Part shown: positions 36,381 to 49,902 of the stretch, one piece after another | Layout of the letters: the number at the start of each line of letters is the position of its first letter | Position numbering within the stretch: the first letter of the stretch is position 1 | Assembly (NCBI GenBank): GCA_030737875.1 | Contig: CM060921.1 | Coordinates: 402,978,192 to 403,042,191 of the forward strand | Source of the DNA: Allium sativum | Taxonomy: Eukaryota > Streptophyta > Magnoliopsida > Asparagales > Amaryllidaceae | Reading direction: 5' to 3' | DNA: 64,000 nucleotides | The notes under the pieces: model-generated | Database searches by the model: none | What the model was told of the DNA's origin: nothing | The model's input: the letters and a program-made list of their open reading frames with translations, nothing else | Translations under genes and position numbers: made by a program

Positions 36381-36758
36381 ATTTCAACGAATGAAAATTA
36401 TTCTAACACATAAATATTTCAGAAAATTTCGGCAGCATAACGGCAGGGTAGTTAAAACCGGGACCGTCCCTAGTACGGCTCCTCGCTCTACCTTAAAACC
36501 TCGCGGTTTTTGACAATGGGGATCATGCATCTAGTTCGCATGCTGGCGGCATATTTTATTTTCAATTCCACAATTCTATTCTATTTTGTTTCAACCACAA
36601 GAGGGTATTTTTCAACCACAAAGGTATTTTTCAACCATAAAGGTATTTTTCAACCATAATATCAATCACAAACAATTATTTCCAACCATTCGTCATACCA
36701 TATAATATCATGTCAAACACAAGCAATAAATATCGTCCATGGTCTGTGGACGAGGGGA

Positions 36759-36761
<3 letters not shown>

Positions 36762-36803
<42 letters not shown>
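36762..36803. repeat. AT microsatellite in F right LTR
   Basis: 42 bp of uninterrupted TA repeats; only about 18 bp at the matching place in the left LTR (27725-27742). Expanded after insertion, or contracted in the other copy. Confidence 0.95.
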
Positions 36804-36806
<3 letters not shown>

Positions 36807-38383
36807 ATCCACTTGCATTTCATCACAATTCAAAGCATATATGTTTCATTCAATGCTTGTATAATTTATACATCGCTAATATAACTTATACAACACATGT
36901 ACATGAGGTATACAATGCGTATATAATTTACACTTCGCTTATATAATTTATACAACACGATTTCATTCACACAATTAGTTTAGATTCCTCACATTGGTTA
37001 CTGCGGTGCTAAAAATCGTAGGAAGGTCAGAAAAATCCGTGGCTTCTTCTAGAATGTAGAGAGCCTCCTTGCGGTCACGGTGTCTCCTGTTTCATCAAAT
37101 TTCGTTAACATAGCAAAAAGATACGATTTTTACAAGTTTGCAACGCTTTATAGTGTAAAAATCAGTTGAAAATGGTTTCAGCCGTATACCCTTTTTGATT
37201 TCGAAAACTAGGGTTAAACTTTTCGGCAAAACCACGAAGTTTTAGGACGAACGGCCAGCGCTGCGTCGAAGAGGAAGGAAAGAGCTTCCCAAAGCTACCC
37301 GAGATGATCAACTCGGTGGCTTCCAGCACCCATGGCGGCGGCGCAAAGTTCGGACCTTCCTGGCGCGATATCTCCTTAAATACGCAACGATAATTCTTGA
37401 AGTTGCTATGGATTTGAAGATCTCTGAACGCTCTTCAAAATGGATCTGAGTTTGCTTGATTTCGTTGAGTGGTTGTGGAGAAATTGAAGAGAGAAGGTTT
37501 GGAGCTTTTTCCGCGTCGCGCCTGGGGGTTTCGATGAAGAAGATGAATTCTGATTGGCCCGCTCCTTTTATTTTAATTTTTTAATTTATTTAATTCCTAA
37601 AATACCCCCTTTCTCAGACGAACTCGAAATCTAACCCAACGACTGTCGCCCCTAGCTAAATACCCCCATTCCGGACACAATGGGATATGTTTCGTTGGCC
37701 ATTTCGACTGTTACAGTCAGTTATTTTTCAAATTAAAATATAAAACATTCGATATTTAATTTAAACGTACATTTCAATTTGCCAGGGCCACAAACTGAAT
37801 CGAAAAATTCCAGAAAAATAAATCTAGCTTTGTTTTGACGATACGGTCCTAACAAAACCTGTTTCGTCGAATTCTGAGCACGTTTGAAAAACGACCATTT
37901 TTAGGTCGACCCATTTTAACAGAATTTGACCAATCACATTATCTTTTGCCCCACTCACATACTAGCTTCAAAAATTATGAATTTGAAACTTAGCAATAAT
38001 TTGACATCCCGGACCTAACAAAAGTGGTTTCGTCGAATTCCGAGGTCGTATGCAAAATCTCAATTTTCAAGGGCTATATATACTATATAGCGACCTTTCT
38101 GAAAATTCATTTGGCCATAACATTTGATTCTCGCTATGAAACTTCAATTTTTCAGATTCGTTAGAAAGGTATTGATAAACAGATTTAAATATTTTCAGTT
38201 TTGCTAAAATCCGTTATATCTTCCACCCGGTACAGTCAGACAAAGTTTGTATTCAAAATTTCAAACTGCAATACCATACCCAAATCTATATTTTATTGAA
38301 ATAGGCTACTTCAACCATTCAAATTCTTGGTAATAACCTAATTTAAAAAATTTAAATTGGTTCACATTTTCCGGGTTATTACA

Positions 38384-38388
38384 CAAAT
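38384..38388. repeat. Target-site duplication of F, right copy (CAAAT)
   Basis: Matches 23230-23234. Joining the flanks gives the uninterrupted CCAAATAATGCTTGATAC found at 15540-15556 in E's left LTR. Confidence 0.95.
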
Positions 38389-40604
38389 AATGCTTGATAC
38401 GTTTAAAAACAAATCATTTGATACTATTATAAGTGTATAGTGTCAAAACAATTCAAATCATAAATATCAATCATAGGCGGCATAGCTACCATCTACTATG
38501 TCGCCATTCTAGGCTCTACAAATAAAACCGCACTATCATGTATTGGGAATTGGATTCCATCATGAGTCGAGGCAAAGGGAAAGCTCCTCTCCGCGTTCGA
38601 GACACTCTAGCAAATGTCCCAGGACCCCACTCTGATCCTTGGATCTTCAGGGCCGGTCCTCTTTTACTTTTGAGGATTAGTTATTCCTGAACACACGTTT
38701 CCCGGTCCTTACTGACCTATATCTGAGGTGCCTCTTATCCAACAACCACACAGGTGAAAAGTATATAAATGTCAGGGCTAGTAGGTCACTGACACCACCC
38801 TAGCTAGAAAGAAACGTCGTGCTCTCCCTGCAGTCACAATCCCGTTTTTGACTCATACCGACGTGTGAGGCTCGCGAATTCACGTTATACACAAAGCTAC
38901 GCCACACAGGCCGTGATTTGATCATCAACCACAAGACTTTGCTTTTCAACAGAAGCCTTGATCAATTGCCACTTACGCGTGCCACACTGGCAATTCACTT
39001 CATGCGACTGATGTCCATCGATATACAACCTCTAAGCTCGTACGTCTCAGAGAAGGGCGTTAAGCAAGAGAATAAATTCTCCACCGCCAAACAGATGTAT
39101 ATTTAATAGAAATCAATCAACACAGAATAAAATCCAATGTCAGACACACAATCCATTTACAAGTTCGTTCTCGGTCTGAACGAAACCGGAGGCACTTTCC
39201 TCGCATATCCATCTCCAAGTACGTCTGGAAGATCACCAACTGTTTCCCTCATCTTGGGTGTACAGCCCAATCGAGATCATCAGTAATCACCCAAACGATG
39301 TGAAGACTTCCGGTCTTCAACCGCCGTCTTCATCTTCGACATCTCGTCGAATCGGTTATTCAGAATGGGTATAACCCGGCCTTTCTGAATAACCCACGTA
39401 TATAATAAACAAATATTACACAAACACAACGAACGCCTCATTCCAATTCAGAATGTTCTTTTATTCACAAAAACACATTCTTAGGGAAAGGTTCCCATTA
39501 ATTTTATCCAAGATAAATTCTTCTGAATTTATTCTTTAATCTTCCTTTGGATATCATTTCAAACTAGTCGGGATTAACGAACCACACCGAAGTAATTATT
39601 TATTTTATTTCCCAATCCCAACCTATTCATCCCATGGAGCAAAACTTGTAATACTCCATATCTAACACCACGGTGTTAACAGTAAAATTAATTACCATCT
39701 CACGTTCAAATCTAATTAAAGATTTAACTATCGCTTTGGAGCAAAACTGGTGGTACTCCACTCTCGATCACCTTTCAGATTTGATAATTTAAATTATTAA
39801 TTCACATTTTTAATCTAATTAAAGATTCATTAAAACTCCACTTAGTTTTAATCTTTTCAAAAAATCAACATCCTGCCTTTAACTGGGTTAAAGAACCAAT
39901 GTCATCTAAAACACGATTCACGATAAACCCAAATCACATTTGATATTAAATACAAGGCTCTGAATAGAAAATATACCGGCTTATATTCAATATCAAATTC
40001 TGAAACCAACGAATATCGTATTGGAAATAACGATATTAAATATATCTTTCAAATTCCCATAACAATATCTGTATAGTCACGAAATCCAACATCAAAATAT
40101 TCCGAAGATAATTTCGATTCAACTCCAGTCCAATCCACGTATTGGGAATATTGGTTATTTTTAAAATCACTTTCAAATTCAATTTATTTATTTCAAAAAT
40201 AAATTGATTTTAATTCTAGTTCAAAACTAGTTCATTTCGATAAAAATCTATTTTTATCCTTTCAAATGTGGAATTCTTCAGCCCAATTTTTTCCAAATCA
40301 TTTCTTATGATTTAACACAATTTAAAGATATTTTTAATAATTTTATCAAGGCCCGTACAGTCGATTTCCAACAACGGCCATCGAACTGCACTTACAGCGA
40401 CCTTTTTCGAATTTGATTTGGACATAATTCCAAATCCAACCGTTAGATTTGAAATTTCTAATATTCATTGGGAATCTTTTTTCGATACGAACCTAACGGT
40501 TCCGGTTTTAGGAGAATCCGACGGTCGGATCTCCCGCAACGTCAATTCGAAGTTAATGGTCGAAATTCACGAACTACCGCGGCGCGGCGCGTTCTATTCA
40601 GGCC

Positions 40605-40605
<1 letters not shown>

Positions 40606-40672
<67 letters not shown>

Positions 40673-40680
40673 TATATATA
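40606..40680. repeat. 75-bp AT microsatellite in E right LTR
   Basis: About 75 bp of TA repeats with two small breaks near the end; the left LTR has only about 25 bp here (17766-17790). Confidence 0.95.
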
Positions 40681-42349
40681 TTTCGTCGATTCCCTTTTTA
40701 AAATGAATTTTATATATAGTTCTAAATTCATTTCAAAACCAATTTCAACTTCATCGTCAATTTCAAATCGATTTGATTTCAATTCAATTCGAATTCATTT
40801 CTATTTAATTCGAATTCAAATTCACTTTCTATTCAATTTGAATTCAAATTCACTTTCTATTCAATTTGAATTCAAATTCACTTTCTATTCAATTTGAATT
40901 TACCTTCTATTTAATTCAATTCGAATTCATTTCAAATTGATTTCAATTCAATTTCAGTTCGTTTTAAATTTTATTCAAAATGATTTTAATTCGTTTTTAA
41001 TTGAATTTCAATTTAATTCAATTTGAATTCATTTCTATTTAATTCGAATTCAAATTCACTTTCTATTCAATTTTAATTCCAATTCACTTCCTATTCAATT
41101 CGAATCGAATTCATTTTTTATTCGATTCGAATTGATTTCAAATTGATTCAATAAAATTTCAATTTGAATTTTTAATCTAATTTAATTTGAGTTTCATTTC
41201 AAAATATTAGATTTTGAAATCACTTTTCAATATTCATTATAAAACGAATAAAATCGATATAAATATCGTTCGCGTCAAAATAACGCATCTCTAATCAACA
41301 CGGCTTTATATTTCAATAATTCGTTATTCTATTCAACAAATGAATATTTATTCTATTCAACACATGAATCTATATTTCTTTCAACACACGACTAATCTCA
41401 ACACATGAGTACTGTCAACACATCACTATTTTTGTTATGTAAAATATTTTATAAAACTATGGTATCTATCGTTTGATTTTAATTAGACTCCACCGTGAAG
41501 TAGATTCTAATTGTAAATATGATAAAGATGTAATTTATATTATTTAAAATATTTTACTCAACACATGAATAGTTTCAACACATGATCATCGTCAACACAT
41601 GACTATTTTTATATTCAATACATGAATTTTCTTTTATAATATTCATTATTTTCCCGATTGGAATGAGGCCCAATCAATTACCATATAACGTTAATTATAT
41701 GGATTCCATACAACACATGTATATAATAGCAACGATAAACCATCAACCATCATCCAAAGTGCACAACACAACTGCATAAGCATCAACTATGAATAATTAA
41801 CGCTTACACAGCCTGTCGACCAATCAATCGACATATAATTAAATAATTGGGATTAGTGTGCGCCAAATATCATCCCAACACCCGTGCGGGGTTTCAAATC
41901 AACAAACACATATTTTTATTCGTGCAGTTGGGCAATGTGTAAAATTTATCGACCCAATCAATATCAGTCAAATCAGTGTATATAAACAAATCGGCCGATT
42001 TGTTTATAAATATTCATTTATTCACTTTCACGTTAAAAATTATATTTTTAACAACCAAATTATTTTATTCAACCTATGAATATATTTTATTATCTATTTC
42101 ACATCAACATCACAAACAATTTTCACAACATATCAATCAAACAAACAAGCCATCCATGGTCTGCGGATGACGGGTGTCGGGTGCTGCTAAGCACCGTCTG
42201 CATCCTAGTATATATATATATAACTAGAAAAGGAAATTTAGAGTGAGAAGTTCTCACCAATAGCTATCCCAACTCCACGACACTTCTAATGTAGGAAATC
42301 ATCACTGTTCTCGCCTTTTTGTCACTTTCGTTGCCCGTAGCCACTACAT

Positions 42350-42675
42350 ATATAAAAATCGAATTTTTACTTCGCTATTCAATATAAAAAAAATCGAATT
42401 TTTACTTCGCCATTCAATATATAAAAATCTAAATTTTACTTCGCTATTAAATATATAAAAATCGAATTTTTTACTTCGCTATTCAATATAAAAAAAATCG
42501 AATTTTTACTTCGCCATTCAATATATAAAAATCGAAATTTTACTTCGCTATTCAATATATAAAAATCGAATTTTACTTCGCTATTAAATATATAAAAATC
42601 GAATTTTACTTCGCTATTCAATATATAAAAACCGAATTTTTACTTCACTATTCAATATATAAAAATCGAATTTTT
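42350..42675 (-). repeat. 32-34-bp tandem array in E right LTR
   Basis: Same unit as 19490-19815 (ACTTCGCTATTCAATATATA core), with substitutions private to each LTR. Confidence 0.85.
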
Positions 42676-43219
42676 ATAATCACTCCATATGGATAAAATT
42701 CTATTTTTACATCGTTCCTATATAGATAAAAATTCTATTTTTACATCGTTACTATATAGATAAAAATTCTATTTTTACATCGGTGTTCATATAATAATTT
42801 CGCCTTTTCAAATATAAAGATTTCGTTTTTATTTCATCACTATAAAAATCACCTCTTTATTTCAATGTATATATAATAAAAATCAGATTTTTATTTTGCT
42901 ACATATACAAAGATGATATTTTTATATTCTCTATCTTGTAAAGATTATATTTTTATAGTTCCTACTATGTAAAAATCATATTTTTATCCTTCTACAATAT
43001 AAAAGATTATATTTTTATTATCTATATAATATGTAAATTATATTTTCAACCTTTACATACGATAAAAATTATATTTTTAACTTCCTTATCATATAAAAAT
43101 CATATCTTTATCTTTCCTATCGAATAAAAATTTTATCTCTAATTTTCCTATCGAATAAAATTCAGTTTTAAAATAAAATAAAATGATAACTGAAAATAGA
43201 AAAATAAAATAAAAACTTA

Positions 43220-43560
43220 CAGCTTGAGGGGAGAAAAGCGCCGCGGTTTATGAAGTGGAGGGAGAGGCAGGGTTTCAAGATGGTCGAGCAGGAGGCGGCG
43301 GGGGAAGAAGGGGGGCGATGCGTTCGGCTGGAGGGAGGGGGTGCGGGTTCGGTCAGGGAAGAAAGGAAGAGGAGGAAGAAGAGAAGAGGGAGGAGGCGGC
43401 AGAGGGGGGTTCGGGGATGGAGGGCGGTGGCGCTCGATCGGAGGACGCGAGGTGGAGGCTGGAGGAGGAGATGCGGTGGGGGCGCCTCGGCGTGGTGGTC
43501 GGCGTCGAGACCGACGACGGGGCGGGGCTCCATCTCCTTTTTTTTTTATTCTTCGTTCTG
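43220..43560 (-). other. GC-rich island with splice-donor-like end, E right LTR
   Basis: Copy of 20354-20700 with several substitutions and small indels; the open frames in it change between the two copies, which argues against coding. The donor-like CTGTAAGT is kept (minus, GT at 43220). As this is E's 5' LTR, this is the copy that could act as leader of E's transcript. Confidence 0.55.
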
Positions 43561-44495
43561 AAATGAATTTCAAAGGGGGGGGCAGATAGTATAGAAGAAG
43601 GGAGATATTTTTTTTATTAATTTAATTTCAAAAAGGTGACTTTTTATATCGATCTCGAAACGAGGCCCACCGCCTGTCGTTCATAGCTAATTACCCCCAT
43701 TTCGAACACAATGGGATATGATTCGTAAGCCAATTTGGCCGTTTCGATCAGTTTCCGTTAAAATCAACATATAACTCTATATATTGAATTTGTACACGCA
43801 TTTCAATTTACCGGGGTCACATACGAACTCTAAAAATTCCTGAGAAATATTTTCTAGCTTCGTATTGACGATACGGTCCTAACTAAACTAGTTTCGTCGA
43901 ATTCTGAGACCGTTGGAAAAATGGCCAATTTCCAGTCGATTAAAATCAACTGAAACTGGTCAAACGCGTTTTCCTTTGCCAAGCTCACATATTGATTCGA
44001 AAAATTATGAAATTTGGAATCTAGCAATAATTTGACATCACGGACCCAACAAAAGTGGTTTCGTCGAAATCCGAAATCGTTTGCAAAATTCCCATTTTTA
44101 AGGGCATGAATTCCATAGCGACTATTCAGAATTTTCAACTGGACATATCTTTTGATTCCCGCTATGAAATCTTGATTTTTCGGATTCGTTGGAAAGATAT
44201 CATCAATTAGATCCTATTATTTTTGGTTTCACTAAAATCTGGATTGTTTTGCACCCGGTACATTCATTTCAAATTTTTAATCGAATTATCGAACTACCGC
44301 GCCATTTTCAATTCTATTATAATTATATATAATTATTTATATTCTAACGAAGACGTATATAATATATACGTCGAATTCTATCCAAAATAAATTTCTCGTT
44401 GATATTATTTAAAATAATTCATCTTAAATAATCAAAATTCGCTAAAATTGCCAAAATAAAAATTTTAAACTGGCTCAGATTTTCGGGTTGTTACA

Positions 44496-44942
44496 CCCCT
44501 TCTCCTCTTCCCCCTTTAATCAATGATCAGAATATAAAAAAAACATGAAATCGCCAGAACTCGTCGCCCCCCTGCACCCATCGCCTGGCGGTCCCCCGGC
44601 CAACGCGCCCCACTCCGGCACCCCTCTCTCACGCCCGACCTCCTCTCTTTCCTCCCCCTTTTATGCTGAAGCCCCAAAACCCCGAAGTCGTCAATCCCTC
44701 CGCCCTCAGCCCTTTGGCCACCACCGCCGACCCAAAATCCGCTCCCCCTGTCCTTCGCCTCGACTGCCGGGCCCCCCTCCTCCTCCACAGCGCCTCCTCC
44801 GCTGTCAGCAAACCCCACAACCCTTTCCAAACCCAAAAAACCATTCGACGCAGCACTCCCTCTTGCCTGAGCGCGCCTCGAAGCTGCGCCACTACCCCGG
44901 AGTCGCCACCCGAGCCACCTCCGACTCCACGCCAATCCCGCT
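44496..44942 (+). other. GC-rich island with splice-donor-like end, D 5' LTR
   Basis: About 450 bp of C-rich sequence ending CCCGCTGTAAGTGTT (GT at 44943), after which the sequence turns AT-rich at once. In the intact 3' LTR copy (51830-52290) a TATA box lies just upstream. Although the flanking LTR parts of D and E are related, the islands themselves do not resemble each other. Confidence 0.55.
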
Positions 44943-45119
44943 GTAAGTGTTAAAGTTTAAATCATTTTCAATATTCAATTTTAGTTAATAAAAAATCGTT
45001 GTTTTAAATTTATAAAACTAGCATGGTTTAACGATATAAAAATCAGATTTTTATATATGTAAATGGTAGATAAAAACTTGATTTTTCTTAGAAAAAAAAG
45101 AAATGATTTTTGCTTTGTA

Positions 45120-45480
45120 AAAGAACTGATTTTTATTGTTTGAAAAGTAGTATAAAAATATAATTTTTATATGATGTAGAGGATAAAAATATAATTTTTA
45201 TATGATGTAGTAGTATAAAAATATAATTTTTATATGATGTAGAGGATAAAAATATAATTTTTATGCTAATGGCATGTTAAAAATATGATTTTTATAAAGT
45301 AGAAGTAATAAAAATACAATTTTTATATAGGTATGATAGTAAAAATATGATTTTTATTCATGTAGAGTAATAAAAATATAATCTTTATTAGGAGAAGAGC
45401 AATATAAAAATATATTTTTTATAACGAAGGGAAGATAAAAATTTAATTTTTATATATATGAGGTGAAGATAAAAATTCGA
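45120..45480 (+). repeat. 31-32-bp AT-rich repeats in D 5' LTR
   Basis: Repeats of GGATAAAAATATAATTTTTA plus TATGATGTAGA, each an AAAAATATAATTTTT near-palindrome. The 3' LTR copy is at about 52490-52850. Position after the GC island matches the array of E. Confidence 0.8.
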
Positions 45481-48400
45481 TTTTTGTATATGTAGCATAT
45501 GCGGACGATGAAAGTGAAAAGAGGAGGACGATGAAGATTTCCTGCATATGAAGAGTCGGACGTTTGGTTTAGCTTTCGGTGAGAACTTCTCACTTTAAAT
45601 TTATTTCTAGTTGAAATATATACTAGGATGCAGACGGTGTTTAGTAGCACCCGACACCCGTCGTCCACAGACCATGGATGGCTTGTATGCTCGTTTGTTT
45701 GATTTTGATGTGTAGTTGATTGTGTGATGTGAAATGAAATAAAATATTTATGTAGTTGAAATAAAATATTTTATAATAGAGAATATTTTATAGTTAAAAA
45801 TAGAATTTTTAATGTGTATATGAAATGAAATAAAAAAACAAATCGGACGATTTGTTTGTATACACACATTTGACTGATATTGATTGGGACGATAAATTTT
45901 ACACATCGCCCAACTGCACAAATAAAATCTGTGTTTGATTGTTTGAAACCCCACACGGGTATTGGGATTATATATGGCATACAATAATCCCAATAATTAG
46001 TTGTAAGTCAATCGATTGATTGACAGACTGTTATGAGCGTTAAATATTTATATTTGATGCTTATACAGTGTAGAATGCACTTTGGATGATGGTTGATTAT
46101 TCATCATTGTTATTGTATACATGTGCTGTAGAAAATCCATATAATTAACATTATATGGTAATTGATTGGGCCTCATTCCAGTTTTGAAACAGAAATATTT
46201 GAAACAGAAATATTTGAAATAGAATATTTGAAAATAGAAATATATGAAAGCGTGTTGATTAGATTGACACCATTTTGACGTGAACGATATTTATATTGAT
46301 TTTATTCATTTATAATGAATATCAAAAGTGATTTCAAAATCTGATATTTTGAAAAGAATTGAAATTTGAACTGAAACTGAATAGGAATGAATTCGAATTT
46401 AAATTGAATAGAAATGAATTCGAATTGAAATTAAATTGAATTGAAAACGAACTGAAATAGAAATAAAAATCGATTTGAATTGAAATCAATTTGAAATGAA
46501 TTTAAATCGAATTTATAAGGAAAATTTCAATTTTGATTTGAATTTGAAAAGAAGTTGAAATCGTTTTGAAACGAATTTAAAACGATTTATGTAATATGTT
46601 TTGAAAAGGATATTGACGAAGTATATATTATTTATATTATATAATGGCCTGAATAGAACGCGTCGCGCTGAGGTAGTTTGCGAATTTCGACCATTGGCTT
46701 CGAATGGATATTACGGGAGATCCGACCGTCGGATTCTCCTAAAACCGGAACCGTTGGGTTCATATCGAAAAGTGCTATCTAATGAATATTAGAAATTAGA
46801 AATCTAACGGTTGGATTTGGAATTATGTCCAAATCAAATTTGGAAAAGGTCGCCGTAAGTGCAGTTCGATGGCCGTTGATGGAAATCGACTGTACGGGCC
46901 CTGATAAAATTATTAAAAATAGTAATAATTTGTATAGAATCATAAGAAATGATTTGGGAAGAATTGGGATGAAAAACTCCATATTTGAAAATATAAAAAT
47001 AGAATTTTATCGAAATGAACTAGTTTTGAACTAGAATTAAAATTCTATTTATTTTTAAATAAATAAATTGGATTTGAAAAGGGTTTTAAAAGTAACCAGA
47101 ATTTCCAATAATTGAATTGGAATGCATTTGAATCGAAATTGTCTTTGGATTATTTCGATGTTGGATTTCGTGATTATACAGATATTGTTATGGAAATTTG
47201 AAAGATATATTTATATCGTTATTTCCAATACGATATTTGTTGGTCGTAGAATTTGATATTGAATATAAGCCGATATATTTTCTATTCAGAGCCTTGTATT
47301 TAATATCAAATGGGATTTGGGTTTGTCGTGAATGGTGTCTTCATTAATACTGTTCTTAAACCCAATTGAGAAAAAGATTAAATCTTTTCATTTGGATTTA
47401 ATGAAGATTACCAATTAAATGATATTTAATTAGGATTGAATTGAAATTGATTTTTGGGTTTATTGTGAACAGTGTTTTAAATAACACTCGTTCTTTAACC
47501 CGATAATTAATGGAATAGAATTTTGAGTTGTCGTGAATAGTATCTTCAGTAATACTGTTTTTAGGCCCAATTGAGTTAAGAAAATCAGAAACTAACTGGA
47601 GATTAGTTAAGTTGAATGGTTTCTGGGGTATTGATCTGATGTTGGTTTCGGCCTTCGGGGTTAATACTTAGGGAATTGCTCACTTGATAATTTACAGTTA
47701 GGGACTGATTGAAATGTGATGTGATTTTGGGTTTATCGTGAACCATGTTTTAAATGACATTGATTCTTTAACCCAGTTAAAGATTAAAACTAAGTGGAGT
47801 TTTAATGAATCTTTAATTAGATTGAAAAGATCGAGAATGGAGTATCACCAGTTTTGCCCCAGGCGATAGTTATATCTTTAATTAGATTTAAACGTGAAAT
47901 GGTAATTGAATTTACCGATAACACCGTGGTGTTAGATATGAAGTATAACCCATTTTACTTCATGGGATGAATGGGTTGGGATTGGGAAATTAAAACAAAT
48001 GATTACTTCGGTAAGGTTCGTTAATCCCGACTAGTTGAATCGATATTCAAAAGAAGATTAAAGAATAAATTCAAGGAATTTATCTTTGATAAAATTAATG
48101 GGAACCTTTCCCTATGAATGTGAAATTTAGAAACTAACTGTCGGTTAGCTAAGCAAAATGGTTTTCTGGATATTGATCTGATGTTGGTTTCGGCCTTCGG
48201 GGTTAATATTTGGGGAATTATTCTCTTGTTAATTTACGGTTAGTGACCGATGAATTGAAATGAGGCGCATGTTGTGTTTGTGTAACACTTGTTTATAATA
48301 TACGCGAGTTACTCGTTAAGACCAGGTTTATCCCATTCTGAATAATTGATTTGACGATTAGTCGAAGATGAAGACGGTGGTCGAAGACCGGAGGTCTTCA

Positions 48401-49885
48401 CGTCGTTTGGGTGATTATTGATGATCCTGATTGGGATGTACACCCAAGAAGATGGAAACAGTTGGTGATCGTCTAGACTTACTTGGAGATCGATGGATAT
48501 GCGGGGTACTAGGTGCCTTCGGTTTCGTTCAGACCCAGAACGGACTTGTAAATGGATTGTGTGTCCGACATCGAATTTCATTCTATGTGACTGATATCGG
48601 TTTCATAGAATGATTTGCCTGTGTGGCATGCTAAGATGCAAATGATCAAGGCTTCTTTTGAAAAGCAGATCCTTGTAGTTGATGATCAAAGCACGGCCTT
48701 TGTGGCGTAGCTTTGTATAACGTTTACTTTGCGAGTTTCACACCCGGTATGAACCAAAAACGGGAGATGGACCTCAGGGAGGGCATGCGTTTCCTTCTAG
48801 TTAGGAGTGGCGTCAGTGGTTTTACATGCCCTGACGAGTTTGACTTATGTGGTTGTTGTTGTTGCGAGGCGCCTCGGTTTGATCGGACGATCCGGGTCCG
48901 ATGGAGTCATTTGTTGGCTCATTGACACCCCAAAGGGTGGTGAAACGCAGTGTTCAGGCATTTTAATCCACATCGGTGGACCGGCCCTGACGATCCAAAG
49001 GTCACTCGAGCTCTGACCTGAGACACGGACTAGAGCGTCTCGAATCGGTGAGGACTATCTTTTGCCTCGGTTCATAGATGGAAACCCAATTTCCAAATAT
49101 GTGACTTTGCGGTTCTATTTGTAAACCTATATTTGGCGACATAGTGGCATGGGACGCTCATGTCGCCTATGATTGATACTTATGATTTAAAGTTGTTTTA
49201 TACACTATGCACTTATAATAGTATCAAATGATTTGTTTTAAACGTATCAAGAATTCTTGGCTATTATAAGGTAAATACCCTATCCTCCGGCTTGCGTTGC
49301 ATTGTGTGATGGGACCTGGGTCTTATAATAGCTTCATTTTTCTTTATTTAGCATTACGCTGTTTGTTTTATGCACTGGTATTCTTGGGAGGAAACCCGTT
49401 CCGTGTTATACAGCGTCGTCCCTTGATTTATCCAACTTTAATGTAAAGTTTTAAATAACTGTTTTAGTTCTCACACCAGTCCCATGACTTACCTGGAGTT
49501 TATTGTTTTAACCTAAACTCTGGGTGCCCTTATTTTTACACGTGCAGCTAGTAGTTTTGGTTTTGCAGATTTATATCCACAGGATCCTAGTTTACAGCTG
49601 GAATGATATCCGGAAAGCTTTGTATCCGTATATCTCTTCTAGTAGTGTATTGTATTATTTTCCGCTGCTATGTAATGTATTGTAATCTCTGATATTTCTG
49701 TGTAATATTTATTCGTTTATACTCTGTATATTCTAGTATTCTGATGGAATTGTTGTAATATACAATGAAATGTTCTTCCGTCTGCGTTCTATTTTGTCGT
49801 GTTCTCAAAACAATCAGGCGTTTCGAACGGTCTGGGTCGGTTTAGCGACTGATTCGGATCGAGCGGAATTCCTTGTTGTCACACG

Positions 49886-49902
49886 TGGTATCAGAGCTTT
49901 GG
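49886..49902 (+). other. Primer-binding site of D
   Basis: TGGTATCAGAGCTTTGG, 2 nt after the LTR end, matching the initiator-Met core exactly. Confidence 0.9.

Larger units (their letters stand above)
23235..38383 (-). mobile_element. Element F: deletion-derivative chromovirus with 6.1-kb LTRs
   Basis: Minus-strand element of 15,149 bp: LTRs of 6,095 and 6,117 bp, internal region of 2,937 bp with partial gag and partial pol. Perfect target duplication CAAAT (23230-23234 and 38384-38388). The first 480 bp of the two LTRs show nine differences; other parts look closer. Pol and chromodomain place it in the chromoviruses, and its LTR shares blocks with those of E, D and A, so it is a relative of the likely protein donor for those non-autonomous elements (inference). 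Confidence 0.93.
32267..38383 (-). repeat. Element F right LTR (its 5' LTR)
   Basis: Starts TGTGATGATCCC, ends GGGTTATTACA. Colinear with 23235-29329, with scattered substitutions and a longer AT microsatellite (36762-36803). It would drive F's own transcription leftwards. Contains the ACACAATGGG motif near 37675-37684. Confidence 0.93.
14951..44495 (-). mobile_element. Element E: non-autonomous giant-LTR element, split by F
   Basis: Minus-strand element with LTRs of 6,683 bp (left) and 6,701 bp (right, interrupted by F) and an internal region of 1,007 bp. Own length is about 14.4 kb. The internal region is a clear relative of D's. LTR divergence is about 1-4.5% depending on segment. Target duplication is imperfect: CCCCC before and CCCCT after; the intact site in D's 3' LTR reads ACCCCCTCTCC, so a T may be shared with the element end. 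No gag or pol. Confidence 0.87.
38389..44495 (-). repeat. Element E right LTR (its 5' LTR), second piece
   Basis: Continues from 23234 and is colinear with 15546-21633: ATCCGACGGTCGGAT segment (about 40517), GAATTC repeats (40780-41150), CAACACATGA words, 32-34-bp array (42350-42675), GC island (43220-43560), U3 blocks, end GGTTGTTACA. It contains a much longer AT microsatellite than the left copy. No genes. Confidence 0.88.
44496..49883 (+). repeat. Element D 5' LTR, second piece
   Basis: Resumes after E with CCCCTTCTCCTCTTCCCCC and is colinear with 51831-57230. Contains a GC island (44496-44942), AT-rich repeats (about 45120-45480), inverted relatives of E's GAATTC repeats (46370-46570), one ATCCGACCGTCGGAT site (46721-46735), the CAGTC hairpin (49477-49490, last pair changed) and the end TTGTTGTCACA. 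No genes. Confidence 0.88.

Noticed and set aside
49884..49902. tRNA gene near the TGGTATCAGAGC motifs
   Set aside because: These are primer-binding sites next to LTR ends; no cloverleaf surrounds them.
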